A DNA stretch of 24,921 bases from Zarea fungicola (taxonomy: Eukaryota; Ascomycota; Sordariomycetes; Hypocreales; Cordycipitaceae), in contig FWCC01000485.1 in NCBI GenBank assembly GCA_900169235.1, positions 1 through 24,921 on the forward strand. The letters run 5' to 3'. The position numbers and the translations under genes were made by a program. The notes beneath the pieces are model-generated. The model searched no databases. It was not told the DNA's origin and saw only the letters and a program-made list of their open reading frames with translations. The first letter of the stretch is position 1. Each line of letters starts with the position of its first letter. Below, one piece after another: positions 1-10,251 of the stretch.

Positions 1-1063
1 ATCTCCGTAGCTAGCTATGATCTCAGAATTGCGAGGGCGCGTGCTTCTCTTTGGATGGAGTCTCTCCCCAGAAGCACCCACTCCGATCACACTCGGGTTT
101 CAGTGATTATTTGCTGTGCCTTTTTGCTTTCAAAGGCCGCAAAGCACCGCAGAAGACATGACTTGTGACAGTTCTATCCGGCCATGACTCTCAGATCGCG
201 ATGACGCACCACTAGCCTGTTGAGTAATTAACAAAGAGTAAAATAACAAGGTAAATAAATAACCGGAAAAAGACATTATAAATAAAGGATTTTGCTTATA
301 CATAGAGGTAGATATTCCTAGCCATATGATTTCTTTTGTAGATGAACAAGGAAAAGAGTTTTACATTCATCTGCCCTTACGGTTCTTGTCTCTGCTGCGC
401 ACTGGGCTTCCCTTCCACCATTGTGAGCTCAACCCTCAAATCCTTACGTGACAGAAGGCATTGGGGTGTGACAGGAGCAGTGAGCGTACTTCATGGTGGG
501 TTTAGTTTACCCTATTGGCGGGACCAGCCCATACGGGACGGGGGCAACACGGTCAAAAAATAAAAAGCCTCCGCCCTAGCAAAGTTGCAGTCATTCTCCC
601 CAGGATAAGCACGTAGGTAACGGCTAAACATTACAATTCAAGCAAGAAAGCCTATATTAAGCTTCTCAGCCGCCAATATAGTTTATAAAATTTTACGCAT
701 AATTCTGCTCCATGTTTTGGCGTCGCCATTGCGTAATAGAAAGGTAGCCTGGATGAAGACTGTTAGGGGACCAGCAGCTTTTCTTGTTTCCCGCTTGAGA
801 GGATACCGTATCTCTGGGTCTAGCCCAGACAGGTCACCGTCATTCTCCATCAGCGTACTCTCTCATGACTAGTAATTGCCCTGCGTGATACTTTCCATGT
901 CGTTATCTACCAGGATGTATCCATTTTACTCGGAAGAAAACTTTTATGTGTGACAGCTATTAATATGACGCGGGAAACTACTTACTGCCAGAATTACTAT
1001 AAAAAGTGCTCATTCGCGGATTCAAGGCTAGAACACTAACAGCCCATCTTCTTAATTTCAAAT
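1..1063. other. Left intergenic region, no recognised gene
   Basis: No coding stretch here has a recognisable domain. A 73-codon ORF at 342-563 (+) has no family motif, and codons with many Cys, Ser and Arg look like chance translation. The region is AT-rich around 220-310 and 640-700. Its right end carries the likely promoter of the GST gene that starts at 1064. Confidence 0.6.
996..1005 (+). promoter_or_regulatory. Probable TATA box of the first GST gene
   Basis: The motif ACTATAAAAAG lies about 60 bases upstream of the ATG at 1064, a normal TATA-to-ATG distance for a fungal gene with a short leader. It is assigned only from motif and position. Confidence 0.45.
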
Positions 1064-1892
1064 ATGGATGAAATTATTCTTTATGATAATCCAAGCCGCT
1101 TTGGAGATGGAACTTGCTGGTCTCCAAATGTGTGGAAAAGTAAGTATTATCCGCTCAGTGATGAAGCATAAAACACTAACAGGCTAGCTCGACTGCTACT
1201 TAACTTCAAGTCCATCAATTACAAAACTGAATGGCTCCATGGTCCAGATATTGAACCAACTCTAAAATCATTGTAGGTATAAAATTATCCATGTGATTGG
1301 ACTGACAACCAAAGCTTACACCACTAGCGGTATACCTCCCCATTGGCCAGGGACCGAAATGGCGGACTACACTGTGCCAGCAATTAGGCTAGATGGCTCC
1401 TATATTATGGAGTCAACAGCAATTGCGAAAGCGATCGAGACCATCTATCCTGAGCCAAGCGTGCACTTGGATGCGCCGATTTTACAAGATGTAACGGCGA
1501 CATTATGGAATCACGTTATTTTCCCCCTAGCACCCTTACTTGTGCCAAGAGTGCACCGAGAGTGTTTATCTGGCACTTCTATACCTCATCATATAAAAGC
1601 GCGGGAAAAGGCTCTTGGCATGTCGCTCGATGAACTTGAATTGACACAAGGAGGCGACGCCTGGGAGAAAAGCCTACCTGGGTTATTTGAGCTTGCTGAG
1701 ATTATAAAACAGGATCCGGCTGGTCCATTTTGTCTTGGGAAAACTCCCTCCTATGCTGATTTTATCATAATTGCATTTTTAGAGTGGTGCAGATGCCTAG
1801 GAGGCAGTATCTTTCAAGATTTGCTGCGCATTGATCCAGCATATGAAGATCTGTACCGCAGCTGTGAGCCATGGCTACAGAAAAACAACTAA
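1064..1892 (+). CDS. Glutathione S-transferase-like protein (UstS/TpcF type)
   Basis: Predicted exons are 1064-1139, 1188-1272 and 1328-1892, giving 241 aa. Both introns (48 and 55 nt) have GT-AG ends, and the second has an ACTGAC branch site. Joining them gives a continuous thioredoxin-like GST N-terminus: an ILYD strand, CWSPNVWKTR, then the NYKTEW and DIEPTLKS motifs, followed by YTVPAIRL and a GSYIMEST segment that normally forms the glutathione-binding site. The C-terminal half is helical, with a PSYADFIIIAFLEW core typical of the GST_C domain. Proteins of this type conjugate or remove glutathione and often sit in fungal polyketide or peptide toxin clusters. Transcription is divergent from nothing nearby; the neighbouring hydrolase converges on it. 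The family call is firm; the substrate is unknown. The first intron acceptor was chosen because an earlier AG at 1181-1182 would put a stop codon in frame. Confidence 0.85.
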
Positions 1893-2412
1893 TATCAATA
1901 TAGAAGCAATTGATATTGATACTTGGCTGTAAAATGTATATCTTCAGCATCTCTTGATAGCCTTCTCAATACAAGCGTGCACTCAAGAAGCTGGGGGAGA
2001 CGCCAGGAACTTACCTATAAATAGAGGTAAATAATCTTAGGCCTTCTTTGTAAAGAATTAAGAAGGATAATCATACGTTTACTATGCCTAATAATTCTCC
2101 ATTCGACTACACGGTGATCTCTGCTTCTATCAAAGGAGCGCTTGATTCACTTTTGCAACGCGACAAATGATGGCTGTGGTGGACAACGGCATGTCCATTA
2201 GCGTTGGGGGTAATTTTCCGCAGCGCCCTTCGCTATATGGTGAGGAAGAAATAAAGACAGGGTCAGAACTGTGGACCATTTAGGAAGACATGAACTTAAA
2301 TCTATTAGTTCGGGATCATTATTGTACTTGTACCCCAACGCTGATGTTTGGAGAATGGGATTACTATTTATTCCGCTATTTCGCAACTTTATTCTAGAAT
2401 CGCACGCTTCCT
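1893..2412. other. Intergenic region between convergent GST and hydrolase
   Basis: The 3' ends of the GST (+) and the alpha/beta hydrolase (-) face this interval. It should hold both polyadenylation regions. The only coding-like piece is the short interrupted frame at 2084-2254. Confidence 0.5.
2084..2254 (+). pseudogene. Short reading frame with in-frame TGA, possible gene relic
   Basis: The frame starts at ATG 2084 and runs 28 codons to a TGA at 2168-2170. The same frame then stays open for another 27 codons to TAA at 2252-2254. The second part reads WLWWTTACPLALG and looks like the start of a membrane segment followed by basic residues. No family is recognised. It may be a decayed small membrane protein or chance. 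No downstream exon was found before the hydrolase gene. Confidence 0.2.
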
Positions 2413-3781
2413 CTATAGCCCATTCTTGCCTAGGAAGCCAAAGATTTCCTGGTATCCAGCGGTTGCATTGAGCGACAACTCAACAACATGGCCAGTGTTG
2501 GGCTGGAGATAAACACTCAAATCTTTGGCGTTGGGGTAAAGTGTCTTCAACTGGTTCATGTCAAAAATGCCGTTGCAGTTACCCGCGCAAAAGGCAAAGT
2601 CATTCTCGCCAACGTACATCTGCCAAAATTAGCCATGACATTACAAGTTACTTCTCTCACGGAGAGGAGAAGCTTACCTGCAGTGGACCATTAAAGTCCG
2701 AGACAACATCGCCGACGCCGACACCAAGAGTCAGAACCTCACCAACCGCCAGGCTGGACTGAATGTTGTTCTGCCAGAACGTAAGCATCTGGGGGTCTAG
2801 CGTCTGCTTCCTGAAGCTGTCGGCTTGAAAAGCAGTCAGACTGCCAAAGGCGAGATAGCCGCTCGTGCGATTAGCGAATCTAGATGGATCATGCTCAGCA
2901 GCATAGCTGAGGTCGGCAATCTCGACCTTGAGGTTGGCAAACTGATTGTCAATCAAGAAGCCAGTCAGGACAACGCCGGAGCTGAGGGACCCATAGCGAC
3001 CGATGAACCAGTTTGTAATGATGGATCCATAAGAGTGACCAACGTGGACTACCTTTTGGGCTTTGTAACCTCCCAGACTTGGGCTTCCTGTGCTAGTCTT
3101 GCCCGAGCCAGAAACCAACGTGCCGTTCAGGGCCAGCTCCGTCAATGCGCGGAGGACCTCACCCTGTAGCGGCACCTGGAGATCGTCGTAGGCATCAGGA
3201 AGCGAAGAAAGTCCCGCGCCGAGGCGATCATACGCCAGGACAGCGTATCCCTGAGCTAGAGCAGCGTTGACAAAGGAAAACTCATCCGGGCGGTATGAAG
3301 GGTCCCACATGCTGCAGTCATCAAGTCAGTGACATACATTTTCCTTCAATTCACTTTTACACATGATGATGCATTTACGTACGCTTTGGACAGCCCGACG
3401 CCGTGAGAAGCAATCATCAGTGTGTTGACACCATTTCTATTGTTTTGTGGAACGCAAAGCTGGCCACTGATTGTGTAAGCTCCTCCAACCGTCACAGTGC
3501 CGCTGGAAATTGGCGGCTGGCTGGCTGCGTCCCATCGGCTGCACCGAAGTCAGCAAAAAGAGATCTCTGTGTTTTACATTTATAAGATGGGCAACCAACT
3601 CTCTGGCAATTGTGAACTCGACTGCATCAATGTTGCTGTCGACGCGAGGAACAGTGAATTTTGTGTTCTCCGCCTGCACATTTATTGGGATAGAAAGGCC
3701 AACGCAGTTCTTCGAGGTGACAGCGGCAGCGTTGGCAGCAACAGCCAAAACTGCAAGATACTTCATCGTTGGCAGAACCAT
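2413..3781 (-). CDS. Secreted alpha/beta hydrolase
   Basis: Four exons on the minus strand: 3781-3600, 3538-3383, 3311-2678 and 2619-2413, giving 392 aa, or 387 aa if the second ATG at 3766 is used. The second Met directly precedes a typical signal peptide (MKYLAVLAVAANAAA), so 3766 may be the true start. Introns are 61, 71 and 58 nt with GT-AG ends. The fold is alpha/beta hydrolase: an HGVG oxyanion region, YAVLAYDRLGAG, the nucleophile elbow GHSYG (Ser near residue 206 counted from 3781), a candidate acid Asp in GENDFAFC near residue 331 and a catalytic His in NTGHVVEL near residue 368. Potential N-glycosylation sites (NGT, NRT, NAT) agree with secretion. The substrate cannot be named; esters or lactones are usual for the fold. 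It lies between a GST and a LaeA-like methyltransferase, which would suit a metabolite locus. The donor of the first intron (GTTGGT) is the least certain junction. Confidence 0.82.
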
Positions 3782-3857
3782 TTTGAGCCAAAATGAGATG
3801 ACCGGTAAGGTTGTGCTGTTGTAATTCTTCGCAGTCGTAAGGGCATTTACGGCTGGC

Positions 3858-3864
3858 TTTTATA
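3858..3864 (-). promoter_or_regulatory. Probable TATA box of the hydrolase gene
   Basis: On the minus strand the sequence reads GCTATAAAAGCC, about 77-95 bases upstream of the two candidate ATGs (3781 and 3766). Position and motif fit a core promoter. Confidence 0.45.
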
Positions 3865-4964
3865 GCTTCCCCGCAGGCCGCCTCCGTCCGCCCTCGACTG
3901 AAGGCGGCCATTTTCAAGGCACGGCAACGTAAGCCTGAAACTAGCAATATACCTACCGAGTGGATATGGAGTCAGCCATACGGAACATTGATTAGAATAT
4001 TATATACCCGACGGCGGGCAGGGCGTTTTTGGTCTGCTTACGTCCGGTCCGGCCGGTCAGCAGCCATCAGTTCCGCGATGGCCAAATAGGTGCTCAGCTC
4101 GCGATAGCTACAACTGCGAGGAAACGTGTACAGTATTTTTGCAAGTTTTTTCCCGATTTCCTGACAAGATGAATTGAATGCATTAGTCCCGAGTCCACTG
4201 TTGGTAACGAATCCTCTTCTATGTGGACCTTGACTGCGTTACAGTCGATGTTTTATTTCGGCCGGATGGCCGGCGTTCTCGGGGGATTGGGCGGGGAAAT
4301 ATACATGGGTATTGTCCCACTTGGCACTCTTGAGCTGCCACTGATGTCAGCAACAAGGTCGCTCGGACTTCAAGCAGAGCTGAGAATACTAGTTAGCTGG
4401 CCGTAATATGAGGCTAGTTTCACGGTTGCGGCCCGCTGCAATTAATCTTGCCTCCGTTTCAGGATAGGTTATTTCGTGCTGTGGAGTAGCTGCAACCAAC
4501 GGGACGGATGGACTCCGAGCTGTGGTTGGTTGTCACAAACTCGGGCATTTTTCTCTCATAACCCAGAGTCTCAAGATTGGAATATTACAAATAGAAAACT
4601 CATATTTGATTAGCCGGATGCTGATAAGTAATCCCACGATTTGACAGGAGACGACCGCGTGCAGCCTGTCCAAGACGCGACATGTCATATCTGAAGCTCG
4701 CTCTTTTGGTCGGAGCACCCAGCCTAATTCTGCGTATGCTAACACTAGCAAAGTAACATAAATTTTGCCCATCAGCGCCCACCGATTAGGTAGCCAGAGG
4801 TTTAGCGCATCATACTAATTATAAATCCTGTCATTGATACCCTGTACTAACGGTAATAAGCTTCTGCACAAGAAACTCCACTGATTAGATATTTTAGTAT
4901 TGACTTTGACCACAGTAAAAGCATAATGACATATTTTGATATTTTGACCTAGAATTGTGACTTC
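3865..4964. other. Intergenic region upstream of the hydrolase
   Basis: No supported gene lies here. The part nearest the hydrolase is GC-richer and holds clustered CCGG cores at 4044-4056 and 4262-4273, which include CGG/CCG half-sites of the kind bound by Zn2Cys6 regulators. ORFs at 4221-4406 and 4533-4782 have no recognisable motif. Confidence 0.5.
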
Positions 4965-5855
4965 TTAGGGTCTTCTTCCACATATAACATGGAAAATAAA
5001 GTACCCATGAATATCTGGGTCGTGGTAATCTTGCACAGTATGAGCAACCAGCTGCGTACATCTTTCAGCCGTCAACCCCGAGGCGAGAAGTATTTTCCTT
5101 GTCAAACCATCCACTGCTTCTTCGGTATACACCGACAAGAAAAGCCGTCCGAGCTCCTGAAGCTTCGGGTCCTGGGACCAAGGGCCGCATGGCATTGGTA
5201 TTTGCCTTGCAACGATATCCACAAATCCAGCTTCGCGAAGCATTCGCTCATACTGTCGCGCAATTTTGTGGTCTCGTTTCATCTTGGCCAGTCCAACCTC
5301 GATGCAATTGCCAAAAGTTTCCATGAAAGTGCCTTCTGTTGATCCATCGCTGGACAAGGCTTCCATCTCCATGTCCTGCAACTCAATCCAGCCGCCAGAG
5401 GAGAGATTGTCGTATGCCTTGTCGATTAAACGCAGTGGATGGTCAAAACGGGTTCCCATCATCCGAAAATGGAAAAAGTCGACTAGGTAGTGTGGCTTCC
5501 ATCTTTCATCTTCCACATTGGCCCTGCTAAAGTGACAGTTGATTGGCTCGCTGCCTGCCAGGATCGGACCGAGATCCACGCCAAAAACCGAGGATGCGGG
5601 GTAAGCGGTTGCAAATTTGGCGGCCCAGACGCCCCTGCTTATCATTAGTCTAGAGTATCCAGGGAGGGCTGGGTCGTATTGTAGAGGCCCTTACGTTCCT
5701 GTTCCGGCATCTATCACACGAGATATGCCGCTTACTGGTGCTAGGCTGAGTGACCCATCTAATAGAAGAGTGAGGAGCTGATGCTGCCGGTTCAGCCGAT
5801 TCTGCTCTTCACTGTCATTTGGGTCCTGCTCAGCTGTATCATCCCACATCCACAT
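4965..5855 (-). CDS. LaeA-like class I SAM-dependent methyltransferase
   Basis: Two exons on the minus strand, 5855-5695 and 5634-4965, are joined across a 60-nt GTAAGG...CAG intron with a CTAAT branch site; the product is 276 aa. The join restores motif I, DAGTGTGVWAAKFA (from about residue 49), the SAM-binding glycine-rich loop. FGVDLGPI follows, then a VDFFHFRMM segment and GGWIELQDMEME, the usual order in LaeA/TAM-type fungal methyltransferases. The N-terminal EEQNRLNRQHQLL...LDGSLSLAP also matches that group. The start is uncertain: ATGs at 5855 and 5849 are both possible, and the frame is open upstream to 5928 without another ATG. Many relatives are longer at the N-terminus. LaeA itself is a nuclear regulator of secondary metabolism, but most relatives of this size are of unknown substrate or methylate small molecules. 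An upstream exon cannot be excluded. Confidence 0.8.
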
Positions 5856-5928
5856 GGCGGAGACACCTGGACCAGTGGCCTTGTTACCAGTAGCCTTTAG
5901 AGTGGCCGTCGCCTTGTATTCTTGGACA

Positions 5929-6838
5929 TCTATTTCGAGTTAATCGATGAAAACGTGAGTGCAATAATAATCCTCACAGGCCGCAGGAGGTTAACCAGCT
6001 ATTGCTCGAGATCGGGAGCAAGTGACGCAAGTTTCGCGTGCGGGGGGCGGAGACATCCTTGAGCTGGTGGCTTCGAAACTGATGAGTAATTTTTATGCAA
6101 CACAACATGGGCGGCATTTAAGAGTGCCCGACCGGAGAATACTAATGAGTAGGTGTCCACTTGTCCATGAACAATGGGGAGGGCACCAATAGAAAGCAAC
6201 AGTAGTCGACCTATTGTACAACCTCAAGCTAAAATCTCGCCATCTTGATTTGCGGCAGCTACCGTAGTTCCACTTACTGGACCGCCGTGGCGTAATAAAA
6301 TTGTGTCGGATGCCTTCCCCGTTCAAGGGACGGGATGAGCCAATGTGGACCGTAAAATGGAAAAGGCATTCTTTAGAGGCGGCCAATACTGGCGTTGTTG
6401 CGGTGCGTGTGGCTGTTTTGATTTGGGCGCGCACTACTCCGTACACTGCATTCTATTTCTATTTATGGCCTCGTTTGAGGCGTACATTTTTCACACCCAT
6501 GTTGAGGAAAGAGGGCAGCGGCAGCTCATTTGCCTCTCTCTATTGTCAATCTGCCTAGCAGGCAGTTTTGCTTTGGCGCCCTACTTCCATTCATAGTAGC
6601 CCTCGCTGTTATTTTTTACTTGCTGAGACCCAGGATGGGCTGCTGCAGCGGTCTGAACTGGTATGCTCCGCCTCAAAGAATCAGGCGCAAGCTATTGCTT
6701 TGTGCCAGGCCTAGCCAGCTACGTATTTAACCCATTCTCGACCCTTTTCCTACAAAAATGGTAATCAATAGTGATACTCAGCATTAAATGAAAGCTGCCA
6801 TTGTCTAGTAACTTCCCTTTTCGAGTCGTATTTATTCT
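5929..6838. other. Intergenic region between divergent methyltransferase and membrane protein genes
   Basis: This interval probably contains the promoters of both flanking, divergently transcribed genes. ORFs at 5999-6199 (-), 6093-6446 (-), 6301-6596 (+) and 6530-6730 (+) overlap one another and show no family signature, so none is annotated. Confidence 0.5.
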
Positions 6839-8933
6839 ATGGCGCCTCGCAACACAAGGGAGTATATCCCATTAGGTGCAATAAACTCGACCACAGATGA
6901 AACCGTCAATGGCAGCGAAGAGGAACAGCCCGGTCGCGCACAAAGCAGTAGCTGGCATAGACTTGGTACCACCAGTATACTGATTGTATTCATTGGCTGC
7001 CCTTCCATATTGCTTGCAGTAACTCTGCTTGCTATTTTCTGGTACTACTCAGTGCAGGCTATTGCCGGGCAAGAGCCAGCGGTTTACTGGCTGTATATCA
7101 TCAATGCAAGTTGGGCGACTCGACTGGTCACTCTCTGTACTACTGCCATCCGAGCGGTTGTCACGTTGCAGGTTGGACTCACCGCCGCCATGGTTGCAGC
7201 GATTGTTTTAGAGACAGAGGGTGTCCCTCTTCTCTTGGGTCCGTTTTATTCCATGTTACGGGCATTCAAAGTGGCCCCTGTCAACATTTGGACAGCGACA
7301 AACCTCCAGCCTTGTTTGCCGCGCTTTTCTTTATGCGCTTGTACTCACAGAGGCTCTATTGGCTGTAGCATCCCAGTTTCTGTCCACCATCTTCCTGTCT
7401 GATTTTGGCACTGGAGCCTTCACACAGCGCATGGCATCAATCAATGTCAACATACTGGGTACATCGGACAATGTGATTAGCCAATGGATGTTACTGCCGC
7501 CTGCGACAAGCTGGACATTTGCTGAGGTATCGGAATCCTTCGAAATACAGCCGGGATTCGATGATACCGGGCATACCTTTCGAGCGTTCCTTCCGTTTCA
7601 AGACGAGGCGCAGCGAGTCAATCTACGCCGTCTCCGCGGTCCAGTGCCAGTAATGGATCATCGAGTCGTTTGCGCCAGCCCGCCGCTTACAAACTTGACC
7701 CTCGATTCAACTTTCGGGGGTTATGCGACTCTATCTGGACAAATTCCAACGGCAAACCTGAGCTATCCGCTATTAATCGACCCAAACTCTCAACCATACA
7801 TTGACTTCACATGCAAGTTGCCAACCTTGGGCTATGACGAACACAATACAGTTGGCGAGTCCAGCTTATGTGCCCCCATTAGCCTTTCAAAGTGGTCATT
7901 CCTTGATCAATGGCCTCTAGGTCAATCGTTCCGCGAGGAAATGACACTATTTATTATCATCGACATTGTTTCCACCAATACAATGTCGGGCATGTGGTTA
8001 TTCCCACCCAGAGCTGTCCAGGTTACCCGGACAGTCGGCCCCTGGGCGATGATTTCTAACGGAACTGCCGCTGTCGAAGCCATTCGTATCTCTGCTTGTC
8101 TTACAAGTTCCGCCACGCAAACATTCACTGTCGGGATGAATAGCATATCGGACAACTTGGAACCCAAAACTGCTTGGGACCCCCACACTGAGCGGTATAA
8201 CACTGAAGACTCCCGCCGTCAACTTGGCGTGTTGTCCTTAAATACTACAACATCTACCGATCAGCGTGGTATCCTGAAACTGGACCCACCATCGCAATGG
8301 GAATTCTTTCAGCATCAAGAATGGTTCTCTTTCTTCGTTGGTGTTGCAACTGCCTTACCTACACTTGCTATGAACAACCCTAGAAACTATGACTACGACT
8401 ATGGCGTAATCCTCTCCCGCAGATACAGAAGCATCTGGGAGAAAACCGCCCATCCGGTACCTGCAGATTTATTTCAGGACACTCTCACTACAACAGCCAG
8501 CCCGGCGTTAGCCCTCCAAGCCCTGCTCACTCGCGTGTATCAGATAATGTACTATGAGAGTTTGATCAAGTTTAATGCCCAAGCTGCAGCCGTGTCAGCG
8601 GCGTCGCTGAACGTAACTGTTCCAGTACAGTGGACGGGCTTCATACTAGGCACGGTTTTAATTGCAACTCATTTACTAATTTTAATGGTGGTTCTCGTCC
8701 TTTTTGTAAGAGCAACGGAGATTTCCTTCATCGAAAGCCACTGGCAGACGGTAGCACAGTTAGTTTCCAATGAGACTTGCCCGATTCTAGAAGAGGTAGG
8801 TCGGCTAGATGATACGGCTGTCAAAGAGTGGATGAAGCAAGAGGATGCGTTACGGTTCGTTAGTGAACGCTGGGTTTTGCAGAGCAGTATGAGTAGGCGG
8901 ACCAAATTATCGCGTGTAAAAAATCGCAATTAG
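6839..8933 (+). CDS. Polytopic membrane protein of unknown function, with a frame change
   Basis: Two reading frames together encode one protein of about 680-697 aa. The first frame (6839 to about 7254-7315) gives a polar N-terminus, a strong transmembrane segment (SILIVFIGCPSILLAVTLLA, about residues 46-65) and a second hydrophobic region ending near VAAIVLETEGVPLL. The second frame (about 7310-8933) starts with the membrane segment FLYALVLTEALLAVASQFL. A large region with several N-glycosylation sequons follows, then a C-terminal membrane helix (coded about 8634-8712) and a short basic cytoplasmic tail. This layout recurs in uncharacterised proteins of ascomycetes. The frames can be linked by a 55-nt intron at 7255-7309 with a weak GTTACG donor, or by a one-base indel near 7300-7320. 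The intron model would remove a plausible coded stretch (RAFKVAPVNIW), so the indel is a real alternative. Function unknown. Confidence 0.7.
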
Positions 8934-9612
8934 AGTTGCAGGGGAATTTCTGGTGAGGTGCGGTAGAGCTGTCGTAGTTGCAACTATGACTTTACCCTAA
9001 AATACTTCTTTATGTTGATTCCAGAATTACCAGGGTCTTTGAAGGTGTAGCTGAATCGGTATTGTTTTTAATCATTTATTTTGTGAAGATGTCAATAATA
9101 AATAATTATCTCTTTTTCTTTTCTTTTTAGAAAACAGAAGAAAGAAAAAATGCGCGCTGAAGAGGAGTGAAGTCGAGAGAAGTGGAAATGCCGATGTTGT
9201 AGCTGCGATGCGGAAGAACTGTGCGGCGTTATGGAGGTGAGGAATTTGGCTTACTGCAAAACAACTAAAAGCCACGTAAATCGCCAATTTTTCCCGAGAG
9301 TCATCGAGGAATGGAGATTAGTAGTTACCCAGACAAGACCACCAGTTTGCTGAAGCAGGCTGGGCGAGCGGAGACTGAAAGCAGATAACAGCGGCGTGCA
9401 AAAATGTATGTTTGTTTTCAAGTTGCATGACAACTTGGCTGGCACCAACAACCGTAGGCATTGCCTAGGCTTTCCTTGGAAATATTTCCTTTAAATTGAC
9501 AGAGTAATAAAGGCATTTCGTTTTATACCGAGTCAAGTGCGCCGAGCTTTGATACAAAGGCTCCGTCAGCAATCCTCGGCCGTGGTCTTGGTCATCCCTG
9601 ACACAATTTGTT
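8934..9612. other. Intergenic region with A/T tracts
   Basis: No gene is seen. A pyrimidine-rich then purine-rich stretch lies at about 9108-9155 (runs of T and C, then A and G). ORFs at 9072-9287 (-) and 9251-9451 (-) are products of this composition bias. Confidence 0.5.
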
Positions 9613-10251
9613 GTGGGGGTTGTAAGCGATCAACCTCGCTTCTACTGCCCTACCGGGTTTTTTGTCTTACAGCGTAGTAACATCACAATAAGAGCGCTAT
9701 TTCGCCTCTACTTTATGCCTGTCCCAGCTGGGAGCGATTCGGGCTGTACAGAAGATGCTAGGGCAAACGTTTGTGGCGGCAATGCTGAGGTCCAGATTGT
9801 ATTCTTGAAACCACAACCCATTTCTGCCCAACCCATCTTAACGCGTCTCTCTACACTATCATCAGTGCCACAAAGGAATCTATCAGCAATGGCTACAAGC
9901 GAAGTATATGTTCGGCACGGCGTCGGACAAGAGCCACCGCCCTACAACCAACCCCCACAGAAAACCCGTTCCCACAGAAAACCCGTTTCCACTACGGCTC
10001 GGCTAAGATGTCCCCTGAATTTGGAAAGGAGCCGACCAAATCTAAGCGGTGTCTTGTCCGTTGTAATTATACTGATTCGAGTAATAGAGATTGAGCAGGT
10101 GCAACAAGTCTCTATACAACAGCTCACTGAAGCGGTACTACCACGTTTGGACGTGCCAAAAACCGAGAAACACTTTAAAAGGAGAAATGAGACTGCGCTG
10201 CCAAAAGATGTGAAGATTGAAAAAAAAAAAAGGAAGATCGGAAATAGCTAG
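9613..10251 (+). other. Doubtful 212-codon ORF, possibly a degraded gene
   Basis: The frame is open for 212 codons; an internal ATG at 9889 gives a better context and a 120-codon product. The C-terminal part is basic, ending with KIEKKKRKIG, and contains a hydrophobic patch (VLSVVIILIRVIEIE). No domain is recognised and composition is patchy. A perfect 17-nt tandem duplication (9954-9970 and 9971-9987) lies inside the frame. It could be a chance ORF, a lineage-specific gene or a mobile-element remnant. Confidence 0.2.
9954..9987 (+). repeat. Perfect 17-nt tandem duplication
   Basis: The unit CCCACAGAAAACCCGTT occurs twice without a gap (9954-9970, 9971-9987). The length is not a multiple of three, so it shifts the frame of anything coded here and argues against strong coding constraint. 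Confidence 0.85.

Noticed and set aside
342..563. 73-codon ORF near the left end
   Set aside because: No recognisable motif, no convincing introns and no supporting context.
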